64,000 nucleotides of DNA from Ferrovibrio sp. (lineage in GTDB: Bacteria > Pseudomonadota > Alphaproteobacteria > Ferrovibrionales > Ferrovibrionaceae), in assembly GCF_002796975.1 (NCBI RefSeq), contig NZ_PEKV01000007.1:76615-140614 (forward strand), read 5' to 3'. Under the pieces are notes generated by a model. That model worked only from the letters and a program-made list of their open reading frames with translations, was not told where the DNA came from and made no database searches. The position numbers and the translations under genes were made by a program. Within the stretch, counting starts at the first letter, position 1. Each line of letters opens with the position of its first letter. This document shows, piece by piece, positions 34,165 to 44,058 of the stretch.

Positions 34165-35022
34165 ATGACTTTCCCAAGCCTGAACCTTCTGCTGCAATCC
34201 ATCCTGTCTGGCGTATTCATAGGCGGGATGTACAGCCTGATCGGTCTGGGCTTGGGATTGTCCTGGGGCCTGCTGCGCCAGATCAACCTGGCACATTTCG
34301 GCTTCGTCTTTCTCTCCGCCTATCTCAGCTACCATATGGTGTCGGTCTGGGGCCTCGATCCGCTGCTCACGCTGCTGATCCTGCCGCCGTTCTTCTTCGC
34401 CATCGGCGTGGCACAGCAATGGCTGCTGTCGCGCTTCAAGATTTCTCCCTTCAATTCTCTGCTCGTCACCTTCGGTTTCACAGTGATGATCGAAAGCCTG
34501 ATCCAGTATGTCTGGACTGCCGACTTCCGCAAATTGCAGTCGGCCTATGGTGAGGAGAAGTTCAAGATCGCCGGCCTGTTCGTGCCGGTGCCCGAGCTGC
34601 TGACTTTGCTGCTCGCCATCCTGTTCGCCTTCGGCGTCTGGGCGGCCATGAGATTTACCGACATCGGCAAGGCAATGCGCGCCATGGCCGAGGACGGGCC
34701 GATCGCGGCTGCTTTCGGCATCAACCAGCGCTGGCTGTCGCTGATGCTGTCGGGCACCTGCGTCGCATTGGCCTCCATCGCAGGTGTCTGCTTCGCACTG
34801 ACCTTCACACTGACGCCTACGCAAATTTTCTCCTGGGTCGGCGTTGTTTTCGCCGTGGTGATGCTGGGCGGGCTGGGCAGCGCGCTCGGGCCGCTGGTCG
34901 CCGGTATCATCATCGGGGTGAGCGAGGCCATCGCCATGGCGATCTTCGCGCCAAGCTGGGCGCCCATCGTGTCTTTCTCATTGCTGATTCTCATGCTGCT
35001 GTTCCGTCCGGGTAGGGCCTGA
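34165..35022 (+). CDS. livH: LIV-type permease, LivH family
   Basis: 285-residue inner-membrane permease. It opens LLLQSILSGVFIGGMYSLIGLGLGLSWGLLRQINLAHF, the standard LivH start, with about eight helices and the C-terminal GGLGSALGPLVAGIIIGVSEA. The stop is followed after 2 bp by the LivM-LivG fusion gene. It forms the translocation pathway with the LivM part of that fusion. Substrate probably an aromatic acid, as for the operon. Confidence 0.92.
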   Translation: MTFPSLNLLLQSILSGVFIGGMYSLIGLGLGLSWGLLRQINLAHFGFVFLSAYLSYHMVSVWGLDPLLTLLILPPFFFAIGVAQQWLLSRFKISPFNSLLVTFGFTVMIESLIQYVWTADFRKLQSAYGEEKFKIAGLFVPVPELLTLLLAILFAFGVWAAMRFTDIGKAMRAMAEDGPIAAAFGINQRWLSLMLSGTCVALASIAGVCFALTFTLTPTQIFSWVGVVFAVVMLGGLGSALGPLVAGIIIGVSEAIAMAIFAPSWAPIVSFSLLILMLLFRPGRA

Positions 35023-35024
35023 TC

Positions 35025-36783
35025 ATGAACAAGGCCATTGTTTCCGGCATCGTGGCAGCCGGCATCGCTTTGTCGACGCTGCCCTGGCTTGGTGCGCCGG
35101 CTTTCTGGGAATCCTTCCTCTATCTGCTGTTCCACTGGATCATCCTCGCGGTGTCGTGGAACATCCTATCCGGCTATACCGGCTACTTCTCCTTTGGTCA
35201 TGGCGCCTTCTTCGGCGCCGGCATCTACGGCACGGCCTATCTGGCCGGCACTGTGGGCTGGCCTTTCCTCGCCACGCTGCCCGCCGCGGTGCTGGTGGCA
35301 GCCGCACTCGGTGTGGCGCTCGGCGCGGTCGTGTTCCGCGTCGCCAGTGTGCGCGGGGAGTTGTTTGCATTGCTCACTCTTGCCATCACCTTCGTGCTGG
35401 CCACCATCATCCTCAACACCAGCATCGATGGCGGCCCCGGCATCTACCTGCTCGGCGTCGATATCCCCAGGCTCGGCCCGTCGCCGGCAGCCTCGCTCTA
35501 TATGCTGGGCCTCGTCAGCGCAGTGGCGACATTGCTGATCTCCTACTGGATTTATGCTTCCAAGTTCGGTGCGGGCCTCTTTGCCATTCATGACGACGAA
35601 GACGTCGCCGAGGTGATGGGCGTACCGACCTATCGTTTCAAGCTCTATGCGCTGGCGATCTCCTGCGGTCTGGTCGGTCTGGCTGGCGGCATCCATGCGG
35701 TGTTCATCTCCTATGTCACTGTTTCGGAGACCTTCTCGATCACGGTGCCGCTGTCGGTGGTGCTGATGAGCATCCTGGGCGGCAGCCGGCACTGGATCGG
35801 GCCGGCCGTTGGTGCGGTGTTCATCACTTGTCTGCTGTATTTCTTCACCTCGGGCGATTTTGCCGTGTTCGGCCGTGCCATGGTCGGCCTGATCCTGGTG
35901 GTCGTGATCCTGTTCATGCCGACCGGCGTGCTGGGCGTCTTCACCAACTGGCGTCATGCCCGACGCAAGCAGCAGGCCGTGGTCGAGCCTCCGCCATCAC
36001 ATGAGGGTGTCGACGGGCAGGCGGCCCCGGTGGTGCGGCTGGCAGCCAAGCCGGTGATCTCGGGCGAGGTGCTGCTGCAGGTGCGCGGCCTGACCAAGTC
36101 GTTTGCCGGCCTCAAGGCGCTCGACGATGTAACCCTCGAAGTGCGCAAGGGCGAGATCCTGGGCCTGATCGGGCCGAACGGTTCGGGCAAGTCGACCTTC
36201 ATCAATGTGGTCAGCGGGCATTTCAAGTCGACGGCCGGCGAGATCGTGTTCGATGGCAAGACCCTGACCGGGCTGGACGCGCATCGCTTCGCCCAGGCCG
36301 GCATCGCGCGCACCTATCAGATTCCGCGGCCCTTCGGCCATATGACCGTGCTGGAAAATGTCGCCATGGTCGGGATGTTCGGCGGCGAGGGGATGAGCCG
36401 TGCCGAAGCGATGAAGCAGGCCGAGGAATTCGTTGCCTTCGCCGGGCTGTCGCATCGCGCCCATGTGTTGCCCGAGGATCTCAACCTCCACCAGCGCAAG
36501 TTCCTGGAACTGGCACGTGCGCTGGCGGCGCGGCCCAAGCTGCTGATGCTGGACGAAGTGCTGTCCGGCCTGACGCCGAGCGAGATCAACGAAGCCATCG
36601 AGATGATCCAGCGGATCCGCGACCGCGGCACCACGATCATCTTTGTCGAGCATGTGATGCGCGCGGTGATGGCGCTGACCGACCGGATCGTGGTGCTGAA
36701 TTACGGCGGGTTGATCGCGCAGGGCGCAGCGGTGGATGTGATGAACGACGAGCAGGTCAAGGCGGCCTATCTGGGGAAAGCCC

Positions 36784-36791
<8 letters not shown>
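35025..36791 (+). CDS. LivM-LivG fusion: permease plus ATPase
   Basis: 588-residue fusion. Residues about 1-310 are a LivM-type permease (WNILSGYTGYFSFGHGAFFGAG, GVPTYRFKLYALAISCGLVGLAGG, ILGGSRHWIGPAVGA). A charged linker of about 30 residues follows, then a LivG-type ATPase from about 345. Walker A is GPNGSGKS near 382-389. The ABC signature is unusual, LNLHQRKFLELARAL instead of an LSxGQ form, and Walker B is LLMLDEVLSGL with Val after Asp-Glu; similar wording exists in some LivG homologues. No frame break is seen. The gene overlaps livF by 8 bp. Confidence 0.92.
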
Positions 36792-37491
<700 letters not shown>

Positions 37492-37957
37492 GGAAACTGG
37501 CCGCCCGTTGGCGCCTGTTTCGTCCTGTTCGGGGCCAGTTTCGTCCCATTCGGGGCCAGTTCCGTCCCGTTCTAGCCAGTTCCGTCCCGTTTCGGCCTGT
37601 TCCGTCCCGTTGCATCCGTCTTGAACCTCGGTATTCCGTGCCAAGGCATTGATATCCCTATCTACGATGTCCAACAACGCAACTGGGCCGGCTGACGCGG
37701 ACACAAAGGCACACGAGTAAGTGTTATTGATATAGGAATAATAGCACATTTTCAGCCAAGTTCAATGCGAGTCTCGCCCGCCGACGCCGGCCTGGCTGGC
37801 CAGGTTCGACAGTGGTTGCCATGGACCTTCGCCAGTCATCGAGCGGTGGCCGGCACGGGCAAACCGCCTGTCCGGCTGCAGACGACGGATCATGCGCTTG
37901 TCACCGGCTTCCCGCCGCCCCGGGCTTTATCCTTCCCGGCCGAGCGAGGAGACAAAC
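37492..37957. other. Intergenic region with tandem repeats and AT-rich promoter zone
   Basis: 466 bp without a credible gene. The first 125 bp hold the 20/21-bp tandem array described separately. Further on, about 37720-37760 is AT-rich (GTTATTGATATAGGAATAATAG) and is the most likely promoter zone for the FkbM gene, whose ribosome site CGAGGAGA sits just before 37958. Nothing else was recognised. Confidence 0.5.
37513..37614. repeat. Tandem array of five degenerate 20/21-bp units
   Basis: Units begin at 37513, 37534, 37555, 37575 and 37595 with the consensus GCCAGTTCCGTCCCGTTCGG (first two 21 bp, last three 20 bp). They differ at several positions: Cys-like GCCT/GCCA starts, TTTCG/TTCCG middles. 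The array begins 21 bp after the livF stop. The irregular 20/21 period breaks frame, so it is not a coding repeat. Confidence 0.85.
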
Positions 37958-38836
37958 ATGCTGACAGAAAGCCAAACCACCGAACCTTCCAGGGCCGGTT
38001 TCCCGGGTGCAAGCCTGCTGCGAGACGGCAAGCGCACCTTGCGGTCGCTGTGTCCGCAATCCGTGCTGAATTGGCGGGAAGAGCAGTTCTACCTGCGTTA
38101 CGGTGAAGTCGAACTGCATCTGCTCGACCTGCTGTGCGATCCACAGCGCGATTCGATCGACGTCGGCGCCAATGACGGCAGCTACGTACATTTCATGCGC
38201 AAGCATTCCCGCATGGTGCATGCCTTCGAGCCGATGCCATCGCTGGCCGAGGCCCTGCGCGAGAAATTCGAGAGCAGGGTGACGGTTCATCCAGTGGCGC
38301 TGTCGCGCGAAACCGGTGAGACCGAACTGCGTATTCCGGTGGTGGATGGCGTGGCGGTGACGGGCTGTTCCACCATTTCAGATGGAGCCTCGGCGACCTA
38401 TCCAGGCTTCACTACGGTCCAAGTGCCACTGGACCGGCTCGATGCGATCTACGAGGGCGATGTCGGTTTCATCAAGATCGACGTGGAAGGCCACGAACAG
38501 GCCGTACTGGATGGCGCCGTCAGCACCATCCGCCGCTCTCAGCCGCGTATGCTGGTGGAGGTGGACGAGCGACTCTCCCCGGGCGGCCTTGCGCGGGCGC
38601 GCAGCTATTTCGATGAACTGGGCTATCGCGGCTATTTCGTCGCCGATGGCGAGCTGCGGCTGATCAAGTCATTTTCCTCCGACAAGTACCAGCGACCGGA
38701 AAATCTGCCGGATCTGAAGGCACCGCTCAGCAAGCGCGAACGGTTTGGACGGTATCTCTACAACTTCATTTTCCTGCCGCCTGATGAGTCGCCGGCCATG
38801 CCACATCGCATTGCCGAAAGGCTCAAGCGTCTTTAA
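37958..38836 (+). CDS. FkbM family SAM-dependent methyltransferase
   Basis: 292-residue methyltransferase. The SAM-binding segment DSIDVGANDGSYVHFMRK, then VHAFEPMPSLAEALR and the later VGFIKIDVEGHEQAVLDGA match FkbM enzymes, which O-methylate sugars or other hydroxyls. The ATG at 37958 follows CGAGGAGA; an earlier in-frame ATG lacks a ribosome site. It converges with a glycosyltransferase gene and overlaps its end by 4 bp, so the pair probably serves surface-glycan or glycolipid decoration (inference). Confidence 0.88.
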   Translation: MLTESQTTEPSRAGFPGASLLRDGKRTLRSLCPQSVLNWREEQFYLRYGEVELHLLDLLCDPQRDSIDVGANDGSYVHFMRKHSRMVHAFEPMPSLAEALREKFESRVTVHPVALSRETGETELRIPVVDGVAVTGCSTISDGASATYPGFTTVQVPLDRLDAIYEGDVGFIKIDVEGHEQAVLDGAVSTIRRSQPRMLVEVDERLSPGGLARARSYFDELGYRGYFVADGELRLIKSFSSDKYQRPENLPDLKAPLSKRERFGRYLYNFIFLPPDESPAMPHRIAERLKRL

Positions 38837-40053
38837 TCGGCGCCAGCTCTGGCCATGCCCGCCGCTGGACTGGTCCCGGTGCGGCGGCGGGCATCGCGGA
38901 GCATACGGAACAGATTGCTGCCGATCTCCTTCCAGTCGAATGCCTTTTCGCAAGCCGCATAGGCCGCCATCTGCTGTGCATTCAGGGCCGGAAGATCATC
39001 CATGGCATCCACTACGCCCCGGCCGAGTGCCGCATGGCTGTCGAATTCGCGCAGCGAAATGCCGTCCACCAGCGGTGTGCCTGGCACAGCGCCCTGCATG
39101 GCGAAAATCGGCCGGCGATGGAACACGTAGTCGAGCGTCTTGAGTTTGAAGCCGCCCAGCAGATCGGGCACCAGCGCAATGCGGGCTCCGGCCAGATAGC
39201 GCCGGATATCGGGGACGCCGCCGGTGAAATCGACCGCCGGGTATTCGGCAGCCAGCCGGGCGAGGTATTCGCTTTCGGTTTGTCCCACCACCTGCAGTTC
39301 GATGCCGCTGGCGTCGAACAGAGGTGCGGCATCCTTGAGGAAAGCTTCAAGGCTGATCCGCTTGGGCAACCAGTCGAAACTGCCGACGATCACGGCGCGA
39401 CGCGGCAGGGAGACATCCAGCTGTCGCTGATGGCGGTTTCCGCCGTAGCCCGGCGGGAGCAGCGCAACTGGCGGTGCTCCTGCAGTGGCGGCAAATTTTG
39501 TAACATCGTCCGGGGTGTTGGCGGTCAGCAGGTCGGCATGGCGTATCAGGCGGCTTTCAAGCCACGTCACCTTCGCAGCGTCGATGATTCGCAGTAGGCG
39601 ACGTGGCAGGCCTGCCTCGTGCGACGCGATATGCCAGGCAACGCTTCTCTCATGGTTATGCGAAAGATAGACCACTGCGGTTTCCGGCCGGTCCTTTTGA
39701 TAACGCAGCACATGCCTGAGCGCCCAGCCAACGGCAATGCTGTCGAACAGGATCGCATCCCAGGAGTCATTGAGACAGGATTCAATCGCCTGCCGCATGG
39801 CGGGCGTCCGGCTCCGCGAGGCGACCTGCGGCCAGGGTGAGAGCAGGGCAGCGGAGGCGGATTGAGGCGCCTGGGCCACCAAATGCCAGCGGATCTGCCC
39901 TGAAGCGGCGCGTTCTGCTGCATCGCGCGCCAGCCCAACCACCGTCAGTCTGGCACCACTGCCCGCCAGTGCGTCGATCAGGCCGCCCGAATAGATGTAT
40001 TGCCCGTTCGTACGGGGTTCGGGATCGGCAAGCGTAAGCCACAGGCATTTCAT
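38833..40053 (-). CDS. Glycosyltransferase, group 1 (GT4-like)
   Basis: 406-residue GT-B fold glycosyltransferase. The N-terminal domain opens MKCLWLTLADPEPRTNGQYIYSGGLIDALAGSGA with the donor/acceptor loop YSGG. The C-terminal domain has VIVGSFDWLPKR, LQVVGQTESEYL and DFTGGVPDIRRYLAGARIALVPDLLGGFKLKTLDYV, the usual E/K-rich nucleotide-sugar-binding end. The ATG at 40053 is chosen because the further upstream start adds a non-family tail. Sugar donor and acceptor unknown. Confidence 0.85.
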   Translation of the reverse strand: MKCLWLTLADPEPRTNGQYIYSGGLIDALAGSGARLTVVGLARDAAERAASGQIRWHLVAQAPQSASAALLSPWPQVASRSRTPAMRQAIESCLNDSWDAILFDSIAVGWALRHVLRYQKDRPETAVVYLSHNHERSVAWHIASHEAGLPRRLLRIIDAAKVTWLESRLIRHADLLTANTPDDVTKFAATAGAPPVALLPPGYGGNRHQRQLDVSLPRRAVIVGSFDWLPKRISLEAFLKDAAPLFDASGIELQVVGQTESEYLARLAAEYPAVDFTGGVPDIRRYLAGARIALVPDLLGGFKLKTLDYVFHRRPIFAMQGAVPGTPLVDGISLREFDSHAALGRGVVDAMDDLPALNAQQMAAYAACEKAFDWKEIGSNLFRMLRDARRRTGTSPAAGMARAGAD

Positions 40054-40378
40054 ATGGTTTCCTGGCGAGTCGATCACGGTCGGGATGATCACCGCCAGTA
40101 GAGTGGCCTCAGCCGGGTATGCTCGGCCAGTGATCAAAAGGGGGCAGCGACCACCCTGCCGTCATCGAATTGCCTATGCGGACTGGCTCACCTCGCAGCG
40201 CAATATGCGCAGGCCTTGGGCAGACACCGGCTAGTCACTGGTTGGAAAGGGGATTTCGGCGGATCGTCGGCGTTGTGATCCGCAACCAAGGCAGCACGAC
40301 TTTCGGATAGTCAGTGCATGTGCTGCAGCGGGCAACAGCGGTGGAAGCTATGGAAATGCTTCTCGGGAGGTGACGCCG
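40054..40378. other. Divergent intergenic region
   Basis: 325 bp between the glycosyltransferase and aminotransferase genes. A 7-bp inverted repeat (GCGGATC at 40259-40265, GATCCGC at 40277-40283) is a possible operator. No clear promoter boxes, terminator or small gene were recognised; the ribosome site CGGGAGG at its right end serves the aminotransferase. Confidence 0.4.
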
Positions 40379-41821
40379 GTGCTGGCTACTGAAGACGAAC
40401 AGGATTGCCAACCCTATACGTGCAAGCGGTCGGACAGTGTGTTCGCCGCGATCGAGAAATGCCTCGATAACGGTGTCGGGGCCTGCGTGGTCGTCGACGA
40501 GGGCAAGCCGGTCGGCAAGGTCTCGCTCGACGATATCCGCCGCGCCATCCTGGACGGCAGCGCGATTCATGAGCCGATGCTGGATCCGCTGGTCAGCCAC
40601 ATGGCTGATCCTTTGGGCAATGGCCAGTTGCGCAACGATGTGAATGTCGACGACAAGATCCTTAGCCCGATCGTAACGGAGAACGGTTATCTCAACAGCA
40701 TCAGACTGGATCGCAGCGAGCAGTATATCCAGATCGCCCATCCCGACCTGACGCGCCACGAGTTCCGCGCCGTACTGGACGCATTCATCTCCTCCTGGGT
40801 ATCCAGCAAAGGCCCGTATATCGGCAAGTTCGAGGAGGAGTTCTCTGCCTTTGTGGGGCTGCCGCACGGCATTGCGGTGTCGAACGGGACCGCGGCGCTG
40901 CATCTGGCGCTGGTCGCACTTGGCATCGGCCCGGGCGACGAAGTGATCGTGCCGGATCTGACTTTCGCAGCGACCATCAACGCCGTACTTTATTGCGGCG
41001 CCACGCCTGTGATTGTCGATATCGATCCGCTGACCTGGACCATGAGTGCGGCCGGCTTTGCCGCTGCTTGCACGCCGCACACCAAGGCAGTGATCCCGGT
41101 GCATCTGCATGGCCGCCCTGCCGAGATCGGCCCGATTGCCGAACTGGCACGCAGCCGCAGCATCTTCGTCATTGAAGATTGTGCCGAGGCGCACGGCGCC
41201 ACGTATGACGGTGCCCGCGTCGGCACTTTTGGCGACATCGCCTGCTTCTCCTTCTTCGCCAACAAGATCGTCACCACCGGTGAAGGCGGCATGTGCCTGA
41301 CGGCCTCCGACAGCCTTGCGCGTATGCTGCGTGAGTTGCGCGATCACGGCATGGTGCCGGGCAAGTCTTATTGGCATGAGCGGGTCGGCTACAATTACCG
41401 CATGACCAATCTGCAGGCAGCGATCGGCCAGTCGCAGCTTTGGCGCATCGACCGCATTCTGGATCGCAATCGCAGTATCGCCGCGCGATATCGCCATGCG
41501 TTGGACGGAATCCCTGGCATTGCTTTTCCGCCTGAGCTGCCGGACTCCTACGGCAATGTGGTCTGGCTGACCTGCCTTCAGGTACCTGCCCATCTGCGCA
41601 GCCGGCTGATTGCAGCGGCGCATGCTGCCGATATCGAAATGCGGCCGTTCTTCCATTCGCTGTCGGCCATGCCGCTATACGAGAAATATGCCGGCGATTG
41701 TCTCCATAGCAGGGCACTGTCGGAAACCGGCGTCAACCTGCCGACCTCGCGATCCGTCGACGACCAGGTGATCGGCCGTATCGCCACCTTGATCCGGGAT
41801 GTGATGGGGGCGGCTTCGTGA
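40379..41821 (+). CDS. CBS-domain / DegT-DnrJ-EryC1 aminotransferase fusion
   Basis: 480-residue fusion. Residues about 8-95 look like a CBS-type regulatory module (SVFAAIEKCLDNGVGACVVVDEGKPVGKVSLDDIRRAIL). The rest is a PLP-dependent sugar aminotransferase with VSNGTAALHLALVALGIGPGDEVIVPDLTF, VIEDCAEAHGA and the Schiff-base Lys296 in FSFFANKIVTTGEGG. The GTG at 40379 is 8 bases after CGGGAGG; a GTG at 40370 overlaps that site and is rejected. The product would be an amino sugar for a glycan or antibiotic-like molecule. It shares a GTGA overlap with the flavoprotein gene. A CBS fused to this enzyme family is unusual and may sense a nucleotide. Confidence 0.85.
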   Translation: MLATEDEQDCQPYTCKRSDSVFAAIEKCLDNGVGACVVVDEGKPVGKVSLDDIRRAILDGSAIHEPMLDPLVSHMADPLGNGQLRNDVNVDDKILSPIVTENGYLNSIRLDRSEQYIQIAHPDLTRHEFRAVLDAFISSWVSSKGPYIGKFEEEFSAFVGLPHGIAVSNGTAALHLALVALGIGPGDEVIVPDLTFAATINAVLYCGATPVIVDIDPLTWTMSAAGFAAACTPHTKAVIPVHLHGRPAEIGPIAELARSRSIFVIEDCAEAHGATYDGARVGTFGDIACFSFFANKIVTTGEGGMCLTASDSLARMLRELRDHGMVPGKSYWHERVGYNYRMTNLQAAIGQSQLWRIDRILDRNRSIAARYRHALDGIPGIAFPPELPDSYGNVVWLTCLQVPAHLRSRLIAAAHAADIEMRPFFHSLSAMPLYEKYAGDCLHSRALSETGVNLPTSRSVDDQVIGRIATLIRDVMGAAS

Positions 41822-43146
41822 CATTACCTTCCACGATCATTCTGGGCGGCGGACCAGGCGGTACGGGTGCGCTGATCTGGGCGGCCCAGACCGGATTCCT
41901 CGATGCGTGGCTGGACCAGGGCATCGTGCTGATCGAAAGTCAGCCGCAACTCGGCGGATCGCTCGGGCGCTATGCGATCAATTCCGATACGCTGGGCAGC
42001 GCATATCTCGAATGCCTGGACGGCGGCAGCGCGCATCCCTTTCTACGGCAGATGCGGTCCGATCCCGTCACGCAGGAGATGCAGCATTATCGTGACGGTT
42101 TGCCGCCATTATCCCTGGTTGGCCGCTTCATGGCGCGGCTCGGCACCGGTCTGGCCGATCTGTTGTCGCGGCATCCGCGCTGCGCCGTGCTGACCAATAC
42201 GACCGCCCGCTCAGTCACTGTCATGCCGGATGGCAGCGTGAAGGTGAAAGCCGTCGGCAAGGCCGGCCGGCGCCGCAAGCTGCAGGGCCAATCGCTGGTG
42301 ATGGCCCTTGGGGCTATGCATGCAGCCATGCCGCCCGCCACCTTGCATCCGAACATCCTGCCGTCCGACAAAATCCTCACGGCGGCGGGTCTGTGCGAGG
42401 CCGTTGATATCCTGCGCCGCGCGCAGCGCCGGCGCGTCGCGATCCTTGGCGGATCGCACAGTGCCTATTCAGTCGCCTGGGCCCTGACGCATCTGTTGGG
42501 GGAGGAGGCGGTGCCCGGGCTTGAGATCGTGATGCTGTCGCGCCAGGAGCCGCCAGTCTTCTATTCGAATGCTGCTGCCGCTGCCGCCGACGGCTACGCG
42601 TTCCTGCCCGGCGATGTCTGCCCGCGCACCGGCCGGGTCAACCGCCTTGGCGGCCTGCGTGGCAACGGCAGGGATGTCTGGCGGCAGCTTCGCCGGGATC
42701 CGGCCAGTCTGCCGATCCGCTGCCAGGACGCGACCGAACTGTTGCCCGACGCGGTTCAGGCTCTGCTTGCTGATGCCGCGCTCGTTGTGCCGGCATTTGG
42801 CTACAGGTCGCGACATCTGCCGGTCTTCGATCATGCCGGGTGCAGGATTCCGCTGCAGACCGATATGTCGCTGCCGGCCGTGGATGCCGCCTGCAGGGTT
42901 TACCGGGCTGATGGCACTGTACTACCCAATATTTTCGGGATCGGTCTGGGTACCGGATTCCGGCCGACCGAGGCGATGGGCGGCGAGCCGAACTTCACCG
43001 GGCAGGCCAACAGCCTCTGGCTTTACCAGAACGATATTGGCGCCACCGTCTTCCGCGGCGTACAGCAGGCGGCGCATGACGCACGGCATTCGCCGATGCG
43101 TCCATCGACCGTCCCCGTTCTGGGCGAGGCGATGGCTTTCAGCTAG
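41818..43146 (+). CDS. FAD/NAD(P)-binding flavoprotein of unknown substrate
   Basis: 442-residue protein. An N-terminal FAD-binding Rossmann motif IILGGGPGGTGALIWAAQTG (about 7-26) is followed by a mid-protein nucleotide motif VAILGGSHSAYSVAWAL (near 210-226) and a C-terminal LPNIFGIGLGTGFRP stretch. The layout recalls two-dinucleotide-domain oxidoreductases such as N-hydroxylating monooxygenases, but the subfamily is not recognised. The start is GTG at 41818, overlapping the aminotransferase stop as GTGA, so the two are translationally coupled. It may oxidise the amino sugar or its product (inference). It converges on an aldo/keto reductase with a 4-bp overlap. Confidence 0.75.
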   Translation: MTLPSTIILGGGPGGTGALIWAAQTGFLDAWLDQGIVLIESQPQLGGSLGRYAINSDTLGSAYLECLDGGSAHPFLRQMRSDPVTQEMQHYRDGLPPLSLVGRFMARLGTGLADLLSRHPRCAVLTNTTARSVTVMPDGSVKVKAVGKAGRRRKLQGQSLVMALGAMHAAMPPATLHPNILPSDKILTAAGLCEAVDILRRAQRRRVAILGGSHSAYSVAWALTHLLGEEAVPGLEIVMLSRQEPPVFYSNAAAAAADGYAFLPGDVCPRTGRVNRLGGLRGNGRDVWRQLRRDPASLPIRCQDATELLPDAVQALLADAALVVPAFGYRSRHLPVFDHAGCRIPLQTDMSLPAVDAACRVYRADGTVLPNIFGIGLGTGFRPTEAMGGEPNFTGQANSLWLYQNDIGATVFRGVQQAAHDARHSPMRPSTVPVLGEAMAFS

Positions 43147-44000
43147 ATCATTTCCAGCGGTTGCGCGTGTTTCGGCGGCGGGAAGAGGCGGTCGAGCGCC
43201 GCAAGATCGTCAGCGCCGAGCTTCAACGTGAGCGCGGCATGGTTTTCCCGCACATGCTGCTCGGCGGTCGCTTTCGGAATAGAGATCACGTTGTCCTGCC
43301 GCAGCAGCCAGGCCAGCGCCACCTGCGCCGGGGTAGCATTCAGCCGCTGGGCAATCTCCCGCAATCCCTTGTGGCCGGCGAGACGTCCCTGCTCGATGGG
43401 CGAATAGGCCATGATCGGCTGTTGCTGCTTGCGCTGCCAGGGCAGCAGATCGAATTCGATGCCGCGCCGGGTCAGGTTGTAGAGGACCTGATTGGTGGTG
43501 CAGGTCTTGCCACGCGGGTCCTGCGCCAGTTCCTGCATATCATTGACATCGAGGTTGCTGACGCCCCAATAACGGATCTTGCCGGCGTGCTGCAGTTCCT
43601 CGAAGGCGTCCAGCGTCTCCGACAGCGGTGGGCTGCCACGCCAGTGCAGCAGGTAGAGGTCGATGCGGTCGGTGCGCAGGCGCCTGAGACTGCGTTCGCA
43701 GGCGGTGACTGTGCCCTTGCGGCTGGAATTGCTCGGCAGCACCTTGCTGACCAGGAAGAGGTCGTCGCGCCGGCCGGCAATGGCCTCGGCGGTCAACTCC
43801 TCTGCGCCACCGCTGGCATACATCTCGGCGGTATCGATCAGCGTCATGCCCAGTTCGATGCCCAGCCGCAGCGCAGCGATCTCGGCCTTGCGCAAGGCCG
43901 GCTTCTCGGCCATCTGCCAGGTGCCCTGGCCAAGCCGCGGCACGGTTTCGCCGCCAGAGAGTCCATTGGCGTGCAGGCGAACGGTTGTCATTGCAGTCAT
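43143..44000 (-). CDS. Aldo/keto reductase (AKR family)
   Basis: 285-residue aldo/keto reductase. The tetrad is visible: Asp and Tyr in LIDTAEMYASGGAEE, Lys in LVSKVLPSN, His in DLYLLHWRG. Later blocks are YWGVSNLDVNDM and MAYSPIEQGRL. It resembles 2,5-diketo-gluconate-reductase-like/YeaE-type enzymes that reduce methylglyoxal or other aldehydes. It belongs to a different subgroup from the fucose-dehydrogenase-like protein at 5182-6225. Its end overlaps the flavoprotein end by 4 bp in convergent orientation. Substrate unknown. Confidence 0.9.
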   Translation of the reverse strand: MTAMTTVRLHANGLSGGETVPRLGQGTWQMAEKPALRKAEIAALRLGIELGMTLIDTAEMYASGGAEELTAEAIAGRRDDLFLVSKVLPSNSSRKGTVTACERSLRRLRTDRIDLYLLHWRGSPPLSETLDAFEELQHAGKIRYWGVSNLDVNDMQELAQDPRGKTCTTNQVLYNLTRRGIEFDLLPWQRKQQQPIMAYSPIEQGRLAGHKGLREIAQRLNATPAQVALAWLLRQDNVISIPKATAEQHVRENHAALTLKLGADDLAALDRLFPPPKHAQPLEMI

Positions 44001-44058
44001 AGGGCCTCCGATGTACCCGATGCAGAGGCCTCAGATTAGCGGCATGACAGCTGGATGG

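Noticed and set aside
37513-37614. CRISPR array
   Set aside because: Repeats are directly adjacent without unique spacers, degenerate and only 20/21 bp long, and no cas gene is nearby.
40370-40378. GTG start at 40370 for the CBS-aminotransferase gene
   Set aside because: It lies inside the CGGGAGG ribosome site; the GTG at 40379 has correct spacing.
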